64,000 bases of DNA from Nannocystis exedens (GTDB lineage Bacteria; Myxococcota_A; Polyangia; Nannocystales; Nannocystaceae): NCBI RefSeq assembly GCF_002343915.1, contig NZ_NETK01000001.1:6338001-6402000 (forward strand), given 5' to 3'. A program made the position numbers and the translations under genes. The notes beneath the pieces were generated by a model. It was not told the DNA's origin. It saw only the letters and a program-made list of their open reading frames with translations, and searched no databases. Position 1 is the stretch's first letter, and each line of letters begins with the position of its first letter. Positions 25,331 to 33,792 of this stretch are shown here, in pieces.

Positions 25331-25474
25331 ACAGCGAACGGTGCGCGCATTCTCCCGTCGAACGGCGAGTGCCGTGTGTTACGCTGAAGCGCTCGCTGCG
25401 GCCGCTCTACGGCCGGCGCGGGCGCCGTGGTGCGCGTTTCTTCGGGGAAGAAACAATCGCGAAAGGCCTTGGGG

Positions 25475-25990
25475 ATGTCTCAGAGCGAAGCCGACACGAT
25501 CCTGACGTTGGTCCACCTGTACGCGCTGGCGATCGACACCCAGCAGTGGGACCTGTTCGACGAGGTGTTCACACAGGACGTGATCGCCGACTACGGCGAG
25601 GGCGCGGTGTGGACCGGCCTCGAGACGTTCAAGCAGATCTTCGCGGTCATCCACGCGGTGTACAGCGGGACGCAGCACACGATGTCGAACACGCTGTGGG
25701 ACCTCCAGGGCAACGAGGGCTGGGCGATGACTTACGGGCACTTCCGCCTGATCAAGCCCGGCACGCCCGGCGGCGACTTTTGGGAGGGCCAAGGCTACTA
25801 CGACGACCGCCTGGTCAAGGTCCACGGGAAGTGGCGGATCCAGCACCGGATCAACCGCATCACCTGGTCCGGCGGCAACCCGAAGGTGCTCGAGACGACG
25901 CCCGACGTGCCGGTGGTCGTGCCGATCACGTCGCTGCACGACGTCGGCGGCGACCTGCGCTTCCTCAAGGAGCGCAAGCCGGACAAGTGA
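25475..25990 (+). CDS. SnoaL-like (NTF2 fold) protein
   Basis: 171 residues with the SnoaL-like cone fold: an N-terminal helix (DTILTLVHLYALAIDTQQWD), LFDEVFTQDVIADYGEGAVW, GLETFKQIFAVIHAVYSGTQ, a mid-region HTMSNTLWDLQG and GQGYYDDRLVKVHGKWRIQH, RINRITWSGGNP. The fold serves steroid isomerases, dehydratases and polyketide cyclases. The Tyr/Asp/His set of BaiE-like dehydratases is partly present (DxYA-like Asp in the first helix pair, His in SGTQHTMSN), so a small-molecule dehydratase or isomerase is possible. The substrate is unknown and the gene stands alone. Confidence 0.8.
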   Translation: MSQSEADTILTLVHLYALAIDTQQWDLFDEVFTQDVIADYGEGAVWTGLETFKQIFAVIHAVYSGTQHTMSNTLWDLQGNEGWAMTYGHFRLIKPGTPGGDFWEGQGYYDDRLVKVHGKWRIQHRINRITWSGGNPKVLETTPDVPVVVPITSLHDVGGDLRFLKERKPDK

Positions 25991-26043
25991 GCGCTGCCGA
26001 CGATGCCCGCGCCGGGAGCGACCCCGGCGCCGGCGGACGACGC

Positions 26044-28041
26044 TCAATAGAGCGCCGAATAATTGGTCGGGTGGTGGAACAGGGTCATCTCGCCGTCGGC
26101 GTCCCGCGCGAGGGCGACCAGCCGCTGCGCGCCGGGGCGACCGTCGACCGCCAGCGACGAGACGGCGCCGGCGTCGACCGTGCCGGCGCGGCCGAGGTGG
26201 CCGTCCGCGTCGACGTGGAACGAGATCAGCGACATCACGCCGGCGCCGGTGCGCAGGCCGAGGGCGGCGTCCTGCGCCCCGGCCCGGGCCGACGACAGCT
26301 CGCTGGCGGCGCCGGCGTCCCACTGGTCGACGCGGGCGAGCAGGCCCGCGCTCGAGATCTGCCAGCTCTGGACGCGCAAGCCCGACGGCGTGGCGACGGA
26401 GACGACGGCGAACTCGCGGCTGCCGAGGTTGCCGGTGACGGTGACGTCGACGTCGGCGGCGGTGAAGGCGGCGTTGGAGGCGAGGTCCTTGACCTGCTGG
26501 CTGTCGACGAGAGCGACGCTGGTGCCGGCCGTGTTGATCTGCCAGGTGCGCAGCCACACGGTGTCGTCCGCGCTGCGCTGCTCGACGGTGACCACGCCCT
26601 TCCACGCGCCCGACGACTCGCCGACGCCGCGACCCATGACCACCGTGGCGACGTCGACGTCGGCGATCGCGGCGCTGTGCGAGGCGCTGGCGCGGCGGTC
26701 GACGGTGAGCTCCTCGGTGCCGGTGAGGGTGACGCCGTAGTTGATCACCGACAGCGCGCCGCTGCTGTTCTGGAAGGCGACGACGGCGCCGTCGTGCGTC
26801 GGCGAAGCGGTGGCTTCGATCTGCCCGACCCCCGGCGTCGACTCCGTGCGACCGACGCCGCGCACGGCGTCGGCGAGGGCGTTCACGTAGTAAGGGATGA
26901 GCTGCAGCCTGTCGCTGCCGTTGCGCACGGCGACGAGGGCGTGGCCGGCGGTGTTGTTGATCCGCGAGACCGCGACCTCGCCCACGGCGCCCTCCTCCTC
27001 GCCGACGCCGAGCAGGATGTCGGTCGAGGTGAACAGCATCGCGTTGACCGCGAGGTTGCCGGCGCTGTTGCGATAGGCCGCCACGCCGCCCAGCTCGGTC
27101 AGGGCCAGCGCCGGCACCGTGCCCGGCTCGACCTGCAGCCTGTCGACCCGCTCGCCGACCGGGTCGGGCCACAGCAGGAAGTCGGTGGTGCCGTCGATCG
27201 GCAGCTCGCTGCCCTGCAGCCGATCCCAGTCGCCCGGAGCGGGCGCGACCCCGGGGGTGCGGACCTGCGACCAGCCCTCGCGGAACTCGGACGGCGACTT
27301 GCGCGCGCAGTAGTTGCCGCTCGGGTCGGTGGTGAACTCGGCCACGCCCATGTGCAGGTGCACGCCGTTGGTGTTGCCGGACAGACCGACGCGGCCGACG
27401 AACTCGCCCTTGCGCACCGGGATCGGGGCGATGCTGCGATTGTCGAGCCGCGCTCCCTCGCGCAGCGCCGGGTTCCAGCCCGACAGGCTGCAGAACTTGG
27501 GGTCGTCGTCGAACAGCATGGTGTCGGCGATCGGGCACAGCGCGGCGGGGATCGAGTCCTGCCGCAGGTGATTGAGGGAGATCAGGTGGCCGTCGGCGGT
27601 GCGGATGATGACGTGGTTGCCGCCGGCGACGCAGCGGTTCTGCGCGCCGAGCGTGCCCGGGCACGCGCTCGGCTCGCTGCCGTCCTCGTTGTCGTCGGGC
27701 AGGCGGCGGAAGCAGGCGATGATGTCGCCGTCGACCGGCGAGTAGAGCGGGAGCTCCCAGCCGACGGCGTCGGAGCGGCCGTACGGGGCGGTCGCGTCGA
27801 TGCGGTGCCACGAATAACTGCCGGTGGCGAAGTCCCAGCGCATGGCCGAGATGTCGAGGTCGCACACGCCGGTGCCGGTGCAGTCGTAGTCGGCGTGGCC
27901 GGTGGTGCGCATGTACGAATCGGCCGGCAAGGAGTCGCCGCGCCACGGCACCTTGAGCTCGTAGGCCTGGCCGGTGAACGGCGCCAGGGCGCCGATTGTC
28001 AAGAGGAGGGTCGGGAAGAGCAGGCGAGATCCGAAGGTCAT
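26044..28041 (-). CDS. Secreted M23 (LytM-type) peptidase with C-terminal repeat domain
   Basis: 665 residues. A signal peptide (LLFPTLLLTIGALAPFTGQA) leads into an M23 domain: LYSPVDGDIIACF, GNHVIIRTADGHLISLNHL, VRKGEFVGRVGLSGNTNG and the zinc-binding HLHMGV. These are the metal and catalytic-His motifs of Gly-Gly endopeptidases that cut peptidoglycan crosslinks or other bacterial peptides. After about residue 275 follow roughly 390 residues of repeating strands (GVAAYRNSAGNLAVNAML, GALSVINYGV, GLRVQSWQISSAGLLARV), a tectonin/propeller-like part that may bind substrate. The enzyme is a candidate predation or cell-wall hydrolase. The upstream TTG at 28095 is less likely than ATG 28041, which starts the signal peptide. 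Confidence 0.85.
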   Translation of the reverse strand: MTFGSRLLFPTLLLTIGALAPFTGQAYELKVPWRGDSLPADSYMRTTGHADYDCTGTGVCDLDISAMRWDFATGSYSWHRIDATAPYGRSDAVGWELPLYSPVDGDIIACFRRLPDDNEDGSEPSACPGTLGAQNRCVAGGNHVIIRTADGHLISLNHLRQDSIPAALCPIADTMLFDDDPKFCSLSGWNPALREGARLDNRSIAPIPVRKGEFVGRVGLSGNTNGVHLHMGVAEFTTDPSGNYCARKSPSEFREGWSQVRTPGVAPAPGDWDRLQGSELPIDGTTDFLLWPDPVGERVDRLQVEPGTVPALALTELGGVAAYRNSAGNLAVNAMLFTSTDILLGVGEEEGAVGEVAVSRINNTAGHALVAVRNGSDRLQLIPYYVNALADAVRGVGRTESTPGVGQIEATASPTHDGAVVAFQNSSGALSVINYGVTLTGTEELTVDRRASASHSAAIADVDVATVVMGRGVGESSGAWKGVVTVEQRSADDTVWLRTWQINTAGTSVALVDSQQVKDLASNAAFTAADVDVTVTGNLGSREFAVVSVATPSGLRVQSWQISSAGLLARVDQWDAGAASELSSARAGAQDAALGLRTGAGVMSLISFHVDADGHLGRAGTVDAGAVSSLAVDGRPGAQRLVALARDADGEMTLFHHPTNYSALY

Positions 28042-28140
28042 GCGAGCGCCGGCAAAGCAGGCGTCGTTCCACTGCGACTTTTTCAAGGATCTCAACGGTG
28101 AGGCGCGCCGCCGAGGGGCCGCGCGGCGAAAGCCTCATGC

Positions 28141-28159
28141 GACGAATTTCAAATTCGTC
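28141..28159. promoter_or_regulatory. Perfect 19-bp palindrome, possible operator
   Basis: GACGAATTT-C-AAATTCGTC, about 100 bp upstream of the M23 peptidase start. It resembles the palindrome at 21008. Confidence 0.4.
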
Positions 28160-28436
28160 TCCGGGGACATTCGCTGTCGCCGTGGCGCGGCCTCACGAGG
28201 GCAGCGCGGCACGCGATTCGCCTGGTCGGCGGGCGCTCGTCGATCCCGTCTCGGGTCGGCGCGCGGCGCCGGCGCGAGAACGTCGCCTCGGTGGGCGACG
28301 GCGCCCTCGCCACCTCGCTCCGTCCGCGCGAGGATCCATCGCCTCGGTTGGCGATGGCGCTCATCGCCATGTCGTTGCCGGCGCGGATGCCCGACTGGAG
28401 CGGGTGCTGCTGCGAGCGATCGGGCTGCGTCTTCAT
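28149..28436 (-). CDS. Small basic hypothetical protein (95 aa)
   Basis: 95 residues starting MKTQPDRSQQHPLQS. The ATG is preceded by GACGAGGAGCCGCG, one of the better Shine-Dalgarno sequences in the window, which is the main reason to accept it. The first 35 residues look protein-like (GIRAGNDMAMSAIANRGDG); the rest is Arg-rich and may not be conserved. No domain is recognised. It would be transcribed toward the M23 peptidase gene. Confidence 0.4.
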   Translation of the reverse strand: MKTQPDRSQQHPLQSGIRAGNDMAMSAIANRGDGSSRGRSEVARAPSPTEATFSRRRRAPTRDGIDERPPTRRIACRAALVRPRHGDSECPRRRI

Positions 28437-28532
28437 CGCGGCTCCTCGTCTGCGGCATACGCTGGCGCGAGGGCCCCGAGCCGGCGTCGGACTCGAAGTG
28501 CCGCGCGCGGGCCCGCGGCGAGCGCATTCGCG

Positions 28533-28564
28533 TATGGCCTTCAGGGCATGTCCGACGGGACATG
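28533..28564. repeat. Three-core 14-bp-periodic element
   Basis: TATG-GCCTTCAGGG-CATG-TCCGACGGGA-CATG; the last unit is a 7-bp perfect-arm hairpin. It sits 8 bp after the stop of the kinase gene. Confidence 0.6.
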
Positions 28565-28572
28565 CGTCGGGC

Positions 28573-31500
28573 TCACGAGCCGCCGAGCTGGCGGCCGCGC
28601 GCCTGCAGCCAGGTCGCCAGGGCGGCGGGGTCGCGCGGCACGGACTCGGCCGGCTGGACGGTGACGGTGAAGTCCGCCTCCTGGAAGGCCAGGGTCGTGC
28701 CGCCTTCGTCGGTGGCGAGGACGGTGCGGGTCTGGGCGACGAAGCCGTCGAGCGGCGGGGTCCAGCCGCGGCGGATGACGGCCGCCTCGCCGATGCGCGT
28801 GTCGACGCGGAGCAGCGCGCCGGTGGCCCCGAGCACCGCGAGCTCGTCCTCGCCGACGAACGCGAGGCCGCGGGCCTCGTCGGGCAGGGCGAGCTCGCGC
28901 CCGGGCTCGTCGCCGCCCTGCAGGAGCAGGACCCGGCGGCCGGCGACCGCGACGGCCAGGGTCGCGCCGCTCGGGCTGTAGGCGGCCGTCGGCACGGCCG
29001 GGAGGGTCAGCGCGTGGCGGGCGGTCGCGCCGCTGGCGAAGTCGTGGACGGCGATCGCGTCCTGGCCGGGCAGCGGGACCACGGCGACCGCGGCGTGCGG
29101 GTGGAGGACGGTCTGCGGGGGGCGGTAGAAGCTGCTCTGCGGGCCCGGGTCGACGGCGGCGATCTCGAGCGGTTTGTCGGCCCTGTCGGTGAGGGCGAAG
29201 ACCTTGCCGGTGCGCGTGTGCGCGACCACGCCGTCGCCGCCGCGGGTGACCGCGAGCGCGACGACCTCGGCCCCGAGCTCCCACTTGCGCGGGGCGGCGT
29301 CGACGTCGCGCCAGGTGAGGACGGCGCCGTCGCCGAAGCCGGCCGTCAGCGCGGTGCCGGCGTCGGCCAGGGCGGCGCTGGTGATGCCCGGCGCGACGGC
29401 GAACGCGTGGCGGCCGGCGGCGTCGCTCAGGCAGGCCTTGCCGGCCTTGTCGACGAACAGCACCCGGCCGCTGCCGCCGACGGCCGCCCGCGCCTCGCGG
29501 TCGAGGAGCTGCTCGACGCTGAGGCCGTCGACGCAGGAATCATCATATGTCCCGGAGAACATGTTCCGAAGGCGGGGCGGGCTCTTCTCGGAGTAGACGA
29601 CCCCGCGGCGGCCGTCGACCGAGACCATGCCGACGTGCAATGAGGCGAGGCCCTGGGCGCTCGGGCTCGGCGGGGCGGCGTCCCACACGTGGATGTCGTC
29701 GTGATGGGCGAGCGCGAAGCGGCCGTCGCCGGCGTAGGTGCCGTGGCGGCGGTCGCCGGTGTCGAGGCGGCGCGGGAGGTCGCCGTCGGCCTGCGAGCCG
29801 AGCAGCCAGGCGTCGGGGGTGCGCAGGGCGAGGCCGTCGCCGTGCGGGTCGACGACGACGTCGTACTCCTGCGTCGGGCCCCACTCGACGAGGTTGCCCG
29901 ACTCGACCGGCGCCCCGGTCCACAGCGTCTCGCCGGTGGCGAGCGAGCGCATCGACAGCGAGATCATGCCGGTGAAGTCGTCGGCGTCGAGGACCAGCGC
30001 GCGGTCGTTCGGGGCGATCGCCAGCGTCCAGCGCCCGAGCGGGCGGACCTCCCTGGTCGCCGGCGTGTAGGCGACGTGCCGCGGCGGCTGGTCGGGCGCC
30101 CAGGCGACGAGGTGCTGTCCGCTGCTCGAGAACTCGAGCGCGCCGGCGATCGCCGGCGTCGGGCTCGACGCGCCGCCGGTGCGGATAAAGGCCGCGTGCG
30201 TCGCGTCGTCGTAGGCGACGGTGCGGCCGTCGGGGCTGAGCGCGGCGGTGAGGCCGCGGGCGCCCGGGACGACGTCGAGTTTGGCTGGCTTTTGGGACAG
30301 GTCCCAGACGTAGGCCGGCGGGCCGGGCGGGCGCCCGTGGGAGGAACTCGGCTCGCCGAGGGCGGCCAGCGCCTCGCCGCCGGCCGACATCTGCCAGCGG
30401 TAGTGCAGCGCGCGGTACATGCCGCGGTCGACCATGCCGACGTCGATCTCCTGCGCGGCGCCGTCGCGCCAGGTGCGGGCGCTGCGGGCCCCGATCGCGG
30501 CGAAGGCCGGGACGTCGCGGGCGGCGACGAGCTGCACGTCCTGCTCGTGGAGGTCGAACAGGCGCGCGCCGGTGCCCTGCTGCGGGTCCCACTGCCACAC
30601 GTCGCCGGCGAGGTCGACGCTGACGAGGCTGCCGTCGGCCAGGCCGACGACCTGCGCGACCGGCCGCGCGTGGCCGCGGAGCACCCGCGTCGGCGCGCCC
30701 CGGCTCTCGGCCGCGAGGGCGAGCAGGCGGGCCCGACGAGCGATTGTCTCTTCGGACAGGTCGACCCGCGCCAGCGCGCCGAGGCTGTCGGCGAGGTCGC
30801 TGTCGAGGGCGGCGCGGGCCTGGGCCAGCAAGGATTCGTTGGTCTGCCGGCGGGCGGTGACGAGGGCCGCCTCGGCCTCGCCGCGGGCGGCCTCGGCGTG
30901 GAGCTGGGCGGTCTCGGCGGCGTCGCGCTGGTGGCGGATGTTCTGCACCGCGTAGGCGCCCCCGGCCGCGAGCGCGGCCAGCGAGGCCGCGGCGACGCCG
31001 ACGACGGCCCGGTGGCGGCGCAGCCACAGGCGCACGACCTCGCCGGCGGAGTAGCGGTGAGCGTCGACGAGGCGGCCGGTGAGGAAGCGGCGCAGGTCCT
31101 CGGCGAACGCCTCGGCGCTGGCGTAACGATCTTCGGGGCGCAGGGCCATGGCCCGCTGGGCGATCGCCACCAGCTCGCGCGGGGCCTCGCGGGCGCGCTC
31201 GCGCAGGTCGTCGACCGCGCCCTCGACCACGCGCGAGGCGAGCGCGCGGCTGTCGACGTCGGCGTAGGGCGGGACGCCGGCGAGCACGTGGTAGAGCACC
31301 GCGCCGAGCGCGAAGACGTCGCCGCGGGCGTCGACGGCCTCGCCGCGGGCCTGCTCCGGCGGCATGTAGCGCAGGGTGCCGAGGATCGTGCCGTGCTCGG
31401 TCATCGTCGAGACGACGCCGCTGGCGCCCGCGGGCGACCCGGCGTCGGTCGACGGCTCGGGGCCGGGGTTCGTGGTGTCCTTGGCCAGGCCCCAGTCGAT

Positions 31501-32139
31501 CACCACCGCCTCGCCGAGCTCGCCGACGAGGATGTTGGCCGGCTTGATGTCGCGGTGGAGGACGCCGTGGCGGTGCGCGTAGGCGACGGCGTCGGCGGCG
31601 GCGATCACGTGCTCGATCAGCGCCAGCCGATCGATGAGCCGCGGGCGCTGGCGGATCTGGTGCTCGAGCGTCTGGCCCTCGACCAGCTTCATGCAGTAGT
31701 ACGGCTCGCCGGTCGAGTGGCGGCCGATGTCGTAGAGCGGGACGATGCCCGGGTGCTGCAGGCGGGCCGTGATCGCGGCCTCGAGCGCGAAGCGGTGCTC
31801 GGCGGCGGGGTCGGTGCGCAGCAGCTCCTTGACGGCGACGTCGCGGCCGAGGCGGCGGTCGCGGGCGCGGCGGACCACGCCGAGGCCGCCGGTCGCGAAG
31901 GCCTCGCCGAACTCGTAGCGCTCGTCGCTCTCGGGCCGGCCGGGCGCGCGCGACGGGCCGGGCCACGAGGTCGGGTCGGCGAGTACCGAGGGGGCGCTGG
32001 CTCCGGCCATGGTCGGCGAGCGCGAGGAGTCGAGGTCGGCCTCGCCGATGTGGGCGAGCAGGCGGGCCTGGGCGGCGCGGACGACGTGAGACGCGGGGAT
32101 TTCGGGGCGGGCGGTGACGGGCGGCATGACGAACTCCGG
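28573..32139 (-). CDS. Ser/Thr protein kinase with transmembrane helix and WD40-like sensor domain
   Basis: 1,188 residues from ATG 32139. The kinase domain (about 71-335) has the Gly-rich loop GEAFATGGLGVV, catalytic Lys K100 in VAVKELL, HRDIKPANIL (D193), a DWG variant of DFG at 211 (IDWGLAK) and the activation segment GTLRYMPPEQARG. One membrane helix follows (VVGVAAASLAALAAGGAYAV), then about 800 residues of propeller-like repeats. It is a membrane receptor kinase of the PknB/Hanks type. The ATG is preceded by GGAG; an alternative GTG at 32214 overlaps the sigma gene stop and would add 25 residues, including a run of eight A in codons GAA AAA AAA. It is coupled to the ECF sigma gene upstream. 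Confidence 0.9.
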   Translation of the reverse strand, partial: PEFVMPPVTARPEIPASHVVRAAQARLLAHIGEADLDSSRSPTMAGASAPSVLADPTSWPGPSRAPGRPESDERYEFGEAFATGGLGVVRRARDRRLGRDVAVKELLRTDPAAEHRFALEAAITARLQHPGIVPLYDIGRHSTGEPYYCMKLVEGQTLEHQIRQRPRLIDRLALIEHVIAAADAVAYAHRHGVLHRDIKPANILVGELGEAVVIDWGLAKDTTNPGPEPSTDAGSPAGASGVVSTMTEHGTILGTLRYMPPEQARGEAVDARGDVFALGAVLYHVLAGVPPYADVDSRALASRVVEGAVDDLRERAREAPRELVAIAQRAMALRPEDRYASAEAFAEDLRRFLTGRLVDAHRYSAGEVVRLWLRRHRAVVGVAAASLAALAAGGAYAVQNIRHQRDAAETAQLHAEAARGEAEAALVTARRQTNESLLAQARAALDSDLADSLGALARVDLSEETIARRARLLALAAESRGAPTRVLRGHARPVAQVVGLADGSLVSVDLAGDVWQWDPQQGTGARLFDLHEQDVQLVAARDVPAFAAIGARSARTWRDGAAQEIDVGMVDRGMYRALHYRWQMSAGGEALAALGEPSSSHGRPPGPPAYVWDLSQKPAKLDVVPGARGLTAALSPDGRTVAYDDATHAAFIRTGGASSPTPAIAGALEFSSSGQHLVAWAPDQPPRHVAYTPATREVRPLGRWTLAIAPNDRALVLDADDFTGMISLSMRSLATGETLWTGAPVESGNLVEWGPTQEYDVVVDPHGDGLALRTPDAWLLGSQADGDLPRRLDTGDRRHGTYAGDGRFALAHHDDIHVWDAAPPSPSAQGLASLHVGMVSVDGRRGVVYSEKSPPRLRNMFSGTYDDSCVDGLSVEQLLDREARAAVGGSGRVLFVDKAGKACLSDAAGRHAFAVAPGITSAALADAGTALTAGFGDGAVLTWRDVDAAPRKWELGAEVVALAVTRGGDGVVAHTRTGKVFALTDRADKPLEIAAVDPGPQSSFYRPPQTVLHPHAAVAVVPLPGQDAIAVHDFASGATARHALTLPAVPTAAYSPSGATLAVAVAGRRVLLLQGGDEPGRELALPDEARGLAFVGEDELAVLGATGALLRVDTRIGEAAVIRRGWTPPLDGFVAQTRTVLATDEGGTTLAFQEADFTVTVQPAESVPRDPAALATWLQARGRQLGGS
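29546..29563. repeat. 14-bp-periodic element inside a reading frame
   Basis: TATG-TCCCGGAGAA-CATG within the WD40-like kinase gene (encodes part of NMFSGTYDD). Confidence 0.4.
30284..30301. repeat. 14-bp-periodic element inside a reading frame
   Basis: GCTG-GCTTTTGGGA-CAGG within the WD40-like kinase gene. Confidence 0.4.
30743..30760. repeat. 14-bp-periodic element inside a reading frame
   Basis: ATTG-TCTCTTCGGA-CAGG within the WD40-like kinase gene (encodes VDLSEETIA). Confidence 0.4.
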
Positions 32140-32210
32140 GGGTACGGCCGCCAAGTGCGGCGACCGTGGGGGCTGATCCCCGGGGCTCGCGAATTTTTTT
32201 TCGTCGTCGG

Positions 32211-32852
32211 TCACTGCGGGTCCTGGCCGCGCGGTGCCGGGCCGAACCGGCGATCGACCTCCAGGCGGATGCTCTCCATGCAGCTCTCGAGGCCGCGCAG
32301 GGTACGGTCGCGCAGGGCCGGGTCGTCGACGAGCCGCTCGACCGCGGCGCGCAGGCGCGCGCGCGCGCGCTGGAGCCGACGGGCGACGGTCGCCTGCGGG
32401 ACCTCGAACAGCGCCGCGAGCTCGGCCTGGGTGAGGTGCTCCCAGTCCTTGAGCTCGATGACCAACTGGTCGTCGAGCGGCAGGCCGCGCAGGGCGGTGG
32501 CGACGATCTTGACCAGCTCGCGGTCGGCCAAGAGCCCGGGCAGCGACTCGGCGTCGGCCGGCAGGCTGTCCTCGGTCGGCTCGAACCGCCGCTGCCGCCG
32601 CGCCCAGCCGATCAGGACGAAGCGGGCGACCCCGAACAGGTAGGCGCGGAAGCTGCCGTCGCCGCGGTAGGCGTCGCGCCGGCGGCACACGACCTCGAAT
32701 GTCTGTTGGGACAGGTCCTCGCACACCGAGTCGCGGACCTTGCCGAAGAAGAACCGGTAGACCGCGGCGTAGTGGCGCTCGACCAGCTCCTGCCCGGCCT
32801 TGCGATCGCCGGCCCGCCAGGCGTCGAGGAGGAGTCGATCGCGGTCGTCCAC
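32211..32852 (-). CDS. ECF-type sigma factor coupled to the Ser/Thr kinase
   Basis: 213 residues starting with GTG. Region 2 has LVERHYAAVYRFFFGKV and the DLSQQTFEVVCRRRDAY block; region 4 has LRGLPLDDQLVIELKDWEHL and the helix-turn-helix ELAALFEVPQATVARRLQRA. The C-terminal 45 residues extend beyond a minimal ECF factor (ALRDRTLRGLESCMESIRL), a feature of sigma factors paired with kinases. Its TGA overlaps the GTG alternative start of the kinase gene. A TATCCT hexamer lies 7 nt before the start, so the mRNA may be leaderless. The kinase may control this factor by phosphorylation, as known for ECF groups linked to Ser/Thr kinases; that is inference from the pairing. Confidence 0.88.
   Translation of the reverse strand: MDDRDRLLLDAWRAGDRKAGQELVERHYAAVYRFFFGKVRDSVCEDLSQQTFEVVCRRRDAYRGDGSFRAYLFGVARFVLIGWARRQRRFEPTEDSLPADAESLPGLLADRELVKIVATALRGLPLDDQLVIELKDWEHLTQAELAALFEVPQATVARRLQRARARLRAAVERLVDDPALRDRTLRGLESCMESIRLEVDRRFGPAPRGQDPQ
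32698..32715. repeat. 14-bp-periodic element inside a reading frame
   Basis: AATG-TCTGTTGGGA-CAGG within the ECF sigma gene, in the region-2 block (DLSQQTFE). Confidence 0.4.
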
Positions 32853-32859
32853 GCCGAGG

Positions 32860-32865
32860 AGGATA
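32860..32865 (-). promoter_or_regulatory. -10 element, leaderless start
   Basis: TATCCT on the minus strand, 7 nt before the sigma GTG at 32852. Confidence 0.45.
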
Positions 32866-32895
32866 GCGCGGGGCGGCGCGGGCCCGCCAGGCCGA

Positions 32896-33627
32896 TCACG
32901 TGCGGGCGTCGGCGTCGCCCTCGCGGATCATCCGCAAGAACGCCTTGATGCCGGCGATGAGCTCGCGGTTGTCGGTCAGGCGGTCGAGGCTGTCCTCGAA
33001 CTTGCGGGCCAGGCCGGCGATCTTCTGCTCGAGCTCGGCGCGCTGGCGATCGGCGCGGGCGACCAGCGCGTCGTGCTCCTCGCGCAGCTGCTTGAGCGCC
33101 TCCTCGAGCCGCTCGACGACGGCCTCGTGGCGGCCGACCTGACCGCGCAGCTTCATCACGTCGTCGCGCGGGAAGCGGGTGTCCTCGGCCAGCGCCTCGA
33201 GGCGGCGCCGGAGCTGCTGCATCGACGCGGCGGCGGGGCGCACCAGGCACGACAACAAATAGAAGCCGGCGAACGGATAGCCGAGGTCGGAGCGGGTGAG
33301 CAGCGCGACCGCGAGGGCGACGCCGGCGGAGACGAAGTGGATCGTCAGGCTGGTGAAGAGGGTCCAGCGCTTGACCCGCTCGGCGAACGCGAGCTGCTCG
33401 TCGGTGACCCTGATGCCGGCCTCCCGCGAGCGCCGCATCTCCGCCAGCACCTCGCGCGCCCGGAAGTGCAGGTTCCACGGCAAGGTGACCAGCACGACCA
33501 GCCAGATCAGCGCCGCCCCGCCGGCCCCCCAGGTCAGCAGCGTCCCCGGCGAGACGTCGCTCCACACGGCGACGCCGAGCGCGGCGAGGTAGGCGAGGAC
33601 GAGCAGCGCGAGCGCGGAGCCTTGCAT
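32896..33627 (-). CDS. Membrane protein with C-terminal coiled coil
   Basis: 243 residues. Four hydrophobic segments lie in the first 130 residues (ALALLVLAYLAALGVAVW, GGAALIWLVVLVTLPW, FTSLTIHFVSAGVALAVALL, YPFAGFYLLSCLV). From about 135 to 225 the protein is a coiled coil (ASMQQLRRRLEALAEDTRFP, KLRGQVGRHEAVVERLEEAL, ALVARADRQRAELEQKIAGL). It may organise or sense at the membrane; no family is recognised. TATGCT lies 7 nt before the ATG at 33627, which supports this start over the upstream in-frame ATG. It lies 43 bp upstream of the sigma gene in the same direction. Confidence 0.75.
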   Translation of the reverse strand: MQGSALALLVLAYLAALGVAVWSDVSPGTLLTWGAGGAALIWLVVLVTLPWNLHFRAREVLAEMRRSREAGIRVTDEQLAFAERVKRWTLFTSLTIHFVSAGVALAVALLTRSDLGYPFAGFYLLSCLVRPAAASMQQLRRRLEALAEDTRFPRDDVMKLRGQVGRHEAVVERLEEALKQLREEHDALVARADRQRAELEQKIAGLARKFEDSLDRLTDNRELIAGIKAFLRMIREGDADART

Positions 33628-33634
33628 GCCCCGC

Positions 33635-33640
33635 AGCATA
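33635..33640 (-). promoter_or_regulatory. -10 element, leaderless start
   Basis: TATGCT on the minus strand, 7 nt before the ATG at 33627. Confidence 0.45.
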
Positions 33641-33792
33641 GCCCGCGGCGGGCCGTCGACCGCCGGCGTCGCGGGGGCACAATTGCTCGCAGGGCGACCC
33701 GCCAGCGGCGCGTGAATGTATCCGCGGAGAGGCGCGGGGCTCACTGCGGCCGCGAAGCGAGGCCCTCCTGCGACGGCTCGCGCGCTCGTGCC

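Larger units (their letters stand above)
24713..25474. other. 762-bp intergenic region rich in repeat elements
   Basis: Four separate copies of the CATG element lie within 300 bp here (24733, 24810, 24922, 25019), the densest cluster in the window. A possible minus-strand gene remnant is listed separately. No intact gene is seen. Confidence 0.5.
28096..28572. other. Intergenic region with palindrome and a small candidate gene
   Basis: 477 bp between the M23 peptidase gene and the kinase stop. It holds a 19-bp palindrome at 28141, a hairpin CCATCGCC/GGCGATGG at about 28346-28367, a copy of the CATG element at 28533 and the short candidate gene at 28149. Confidence 0.45.

Noticed and set aside
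25174..28101. Long plus-strand frame opposite the M23 peptidase
   Set aside because: The minus-strand peptidase has a signal peptide and zinc motifs; the opposite frame is composition-driven.
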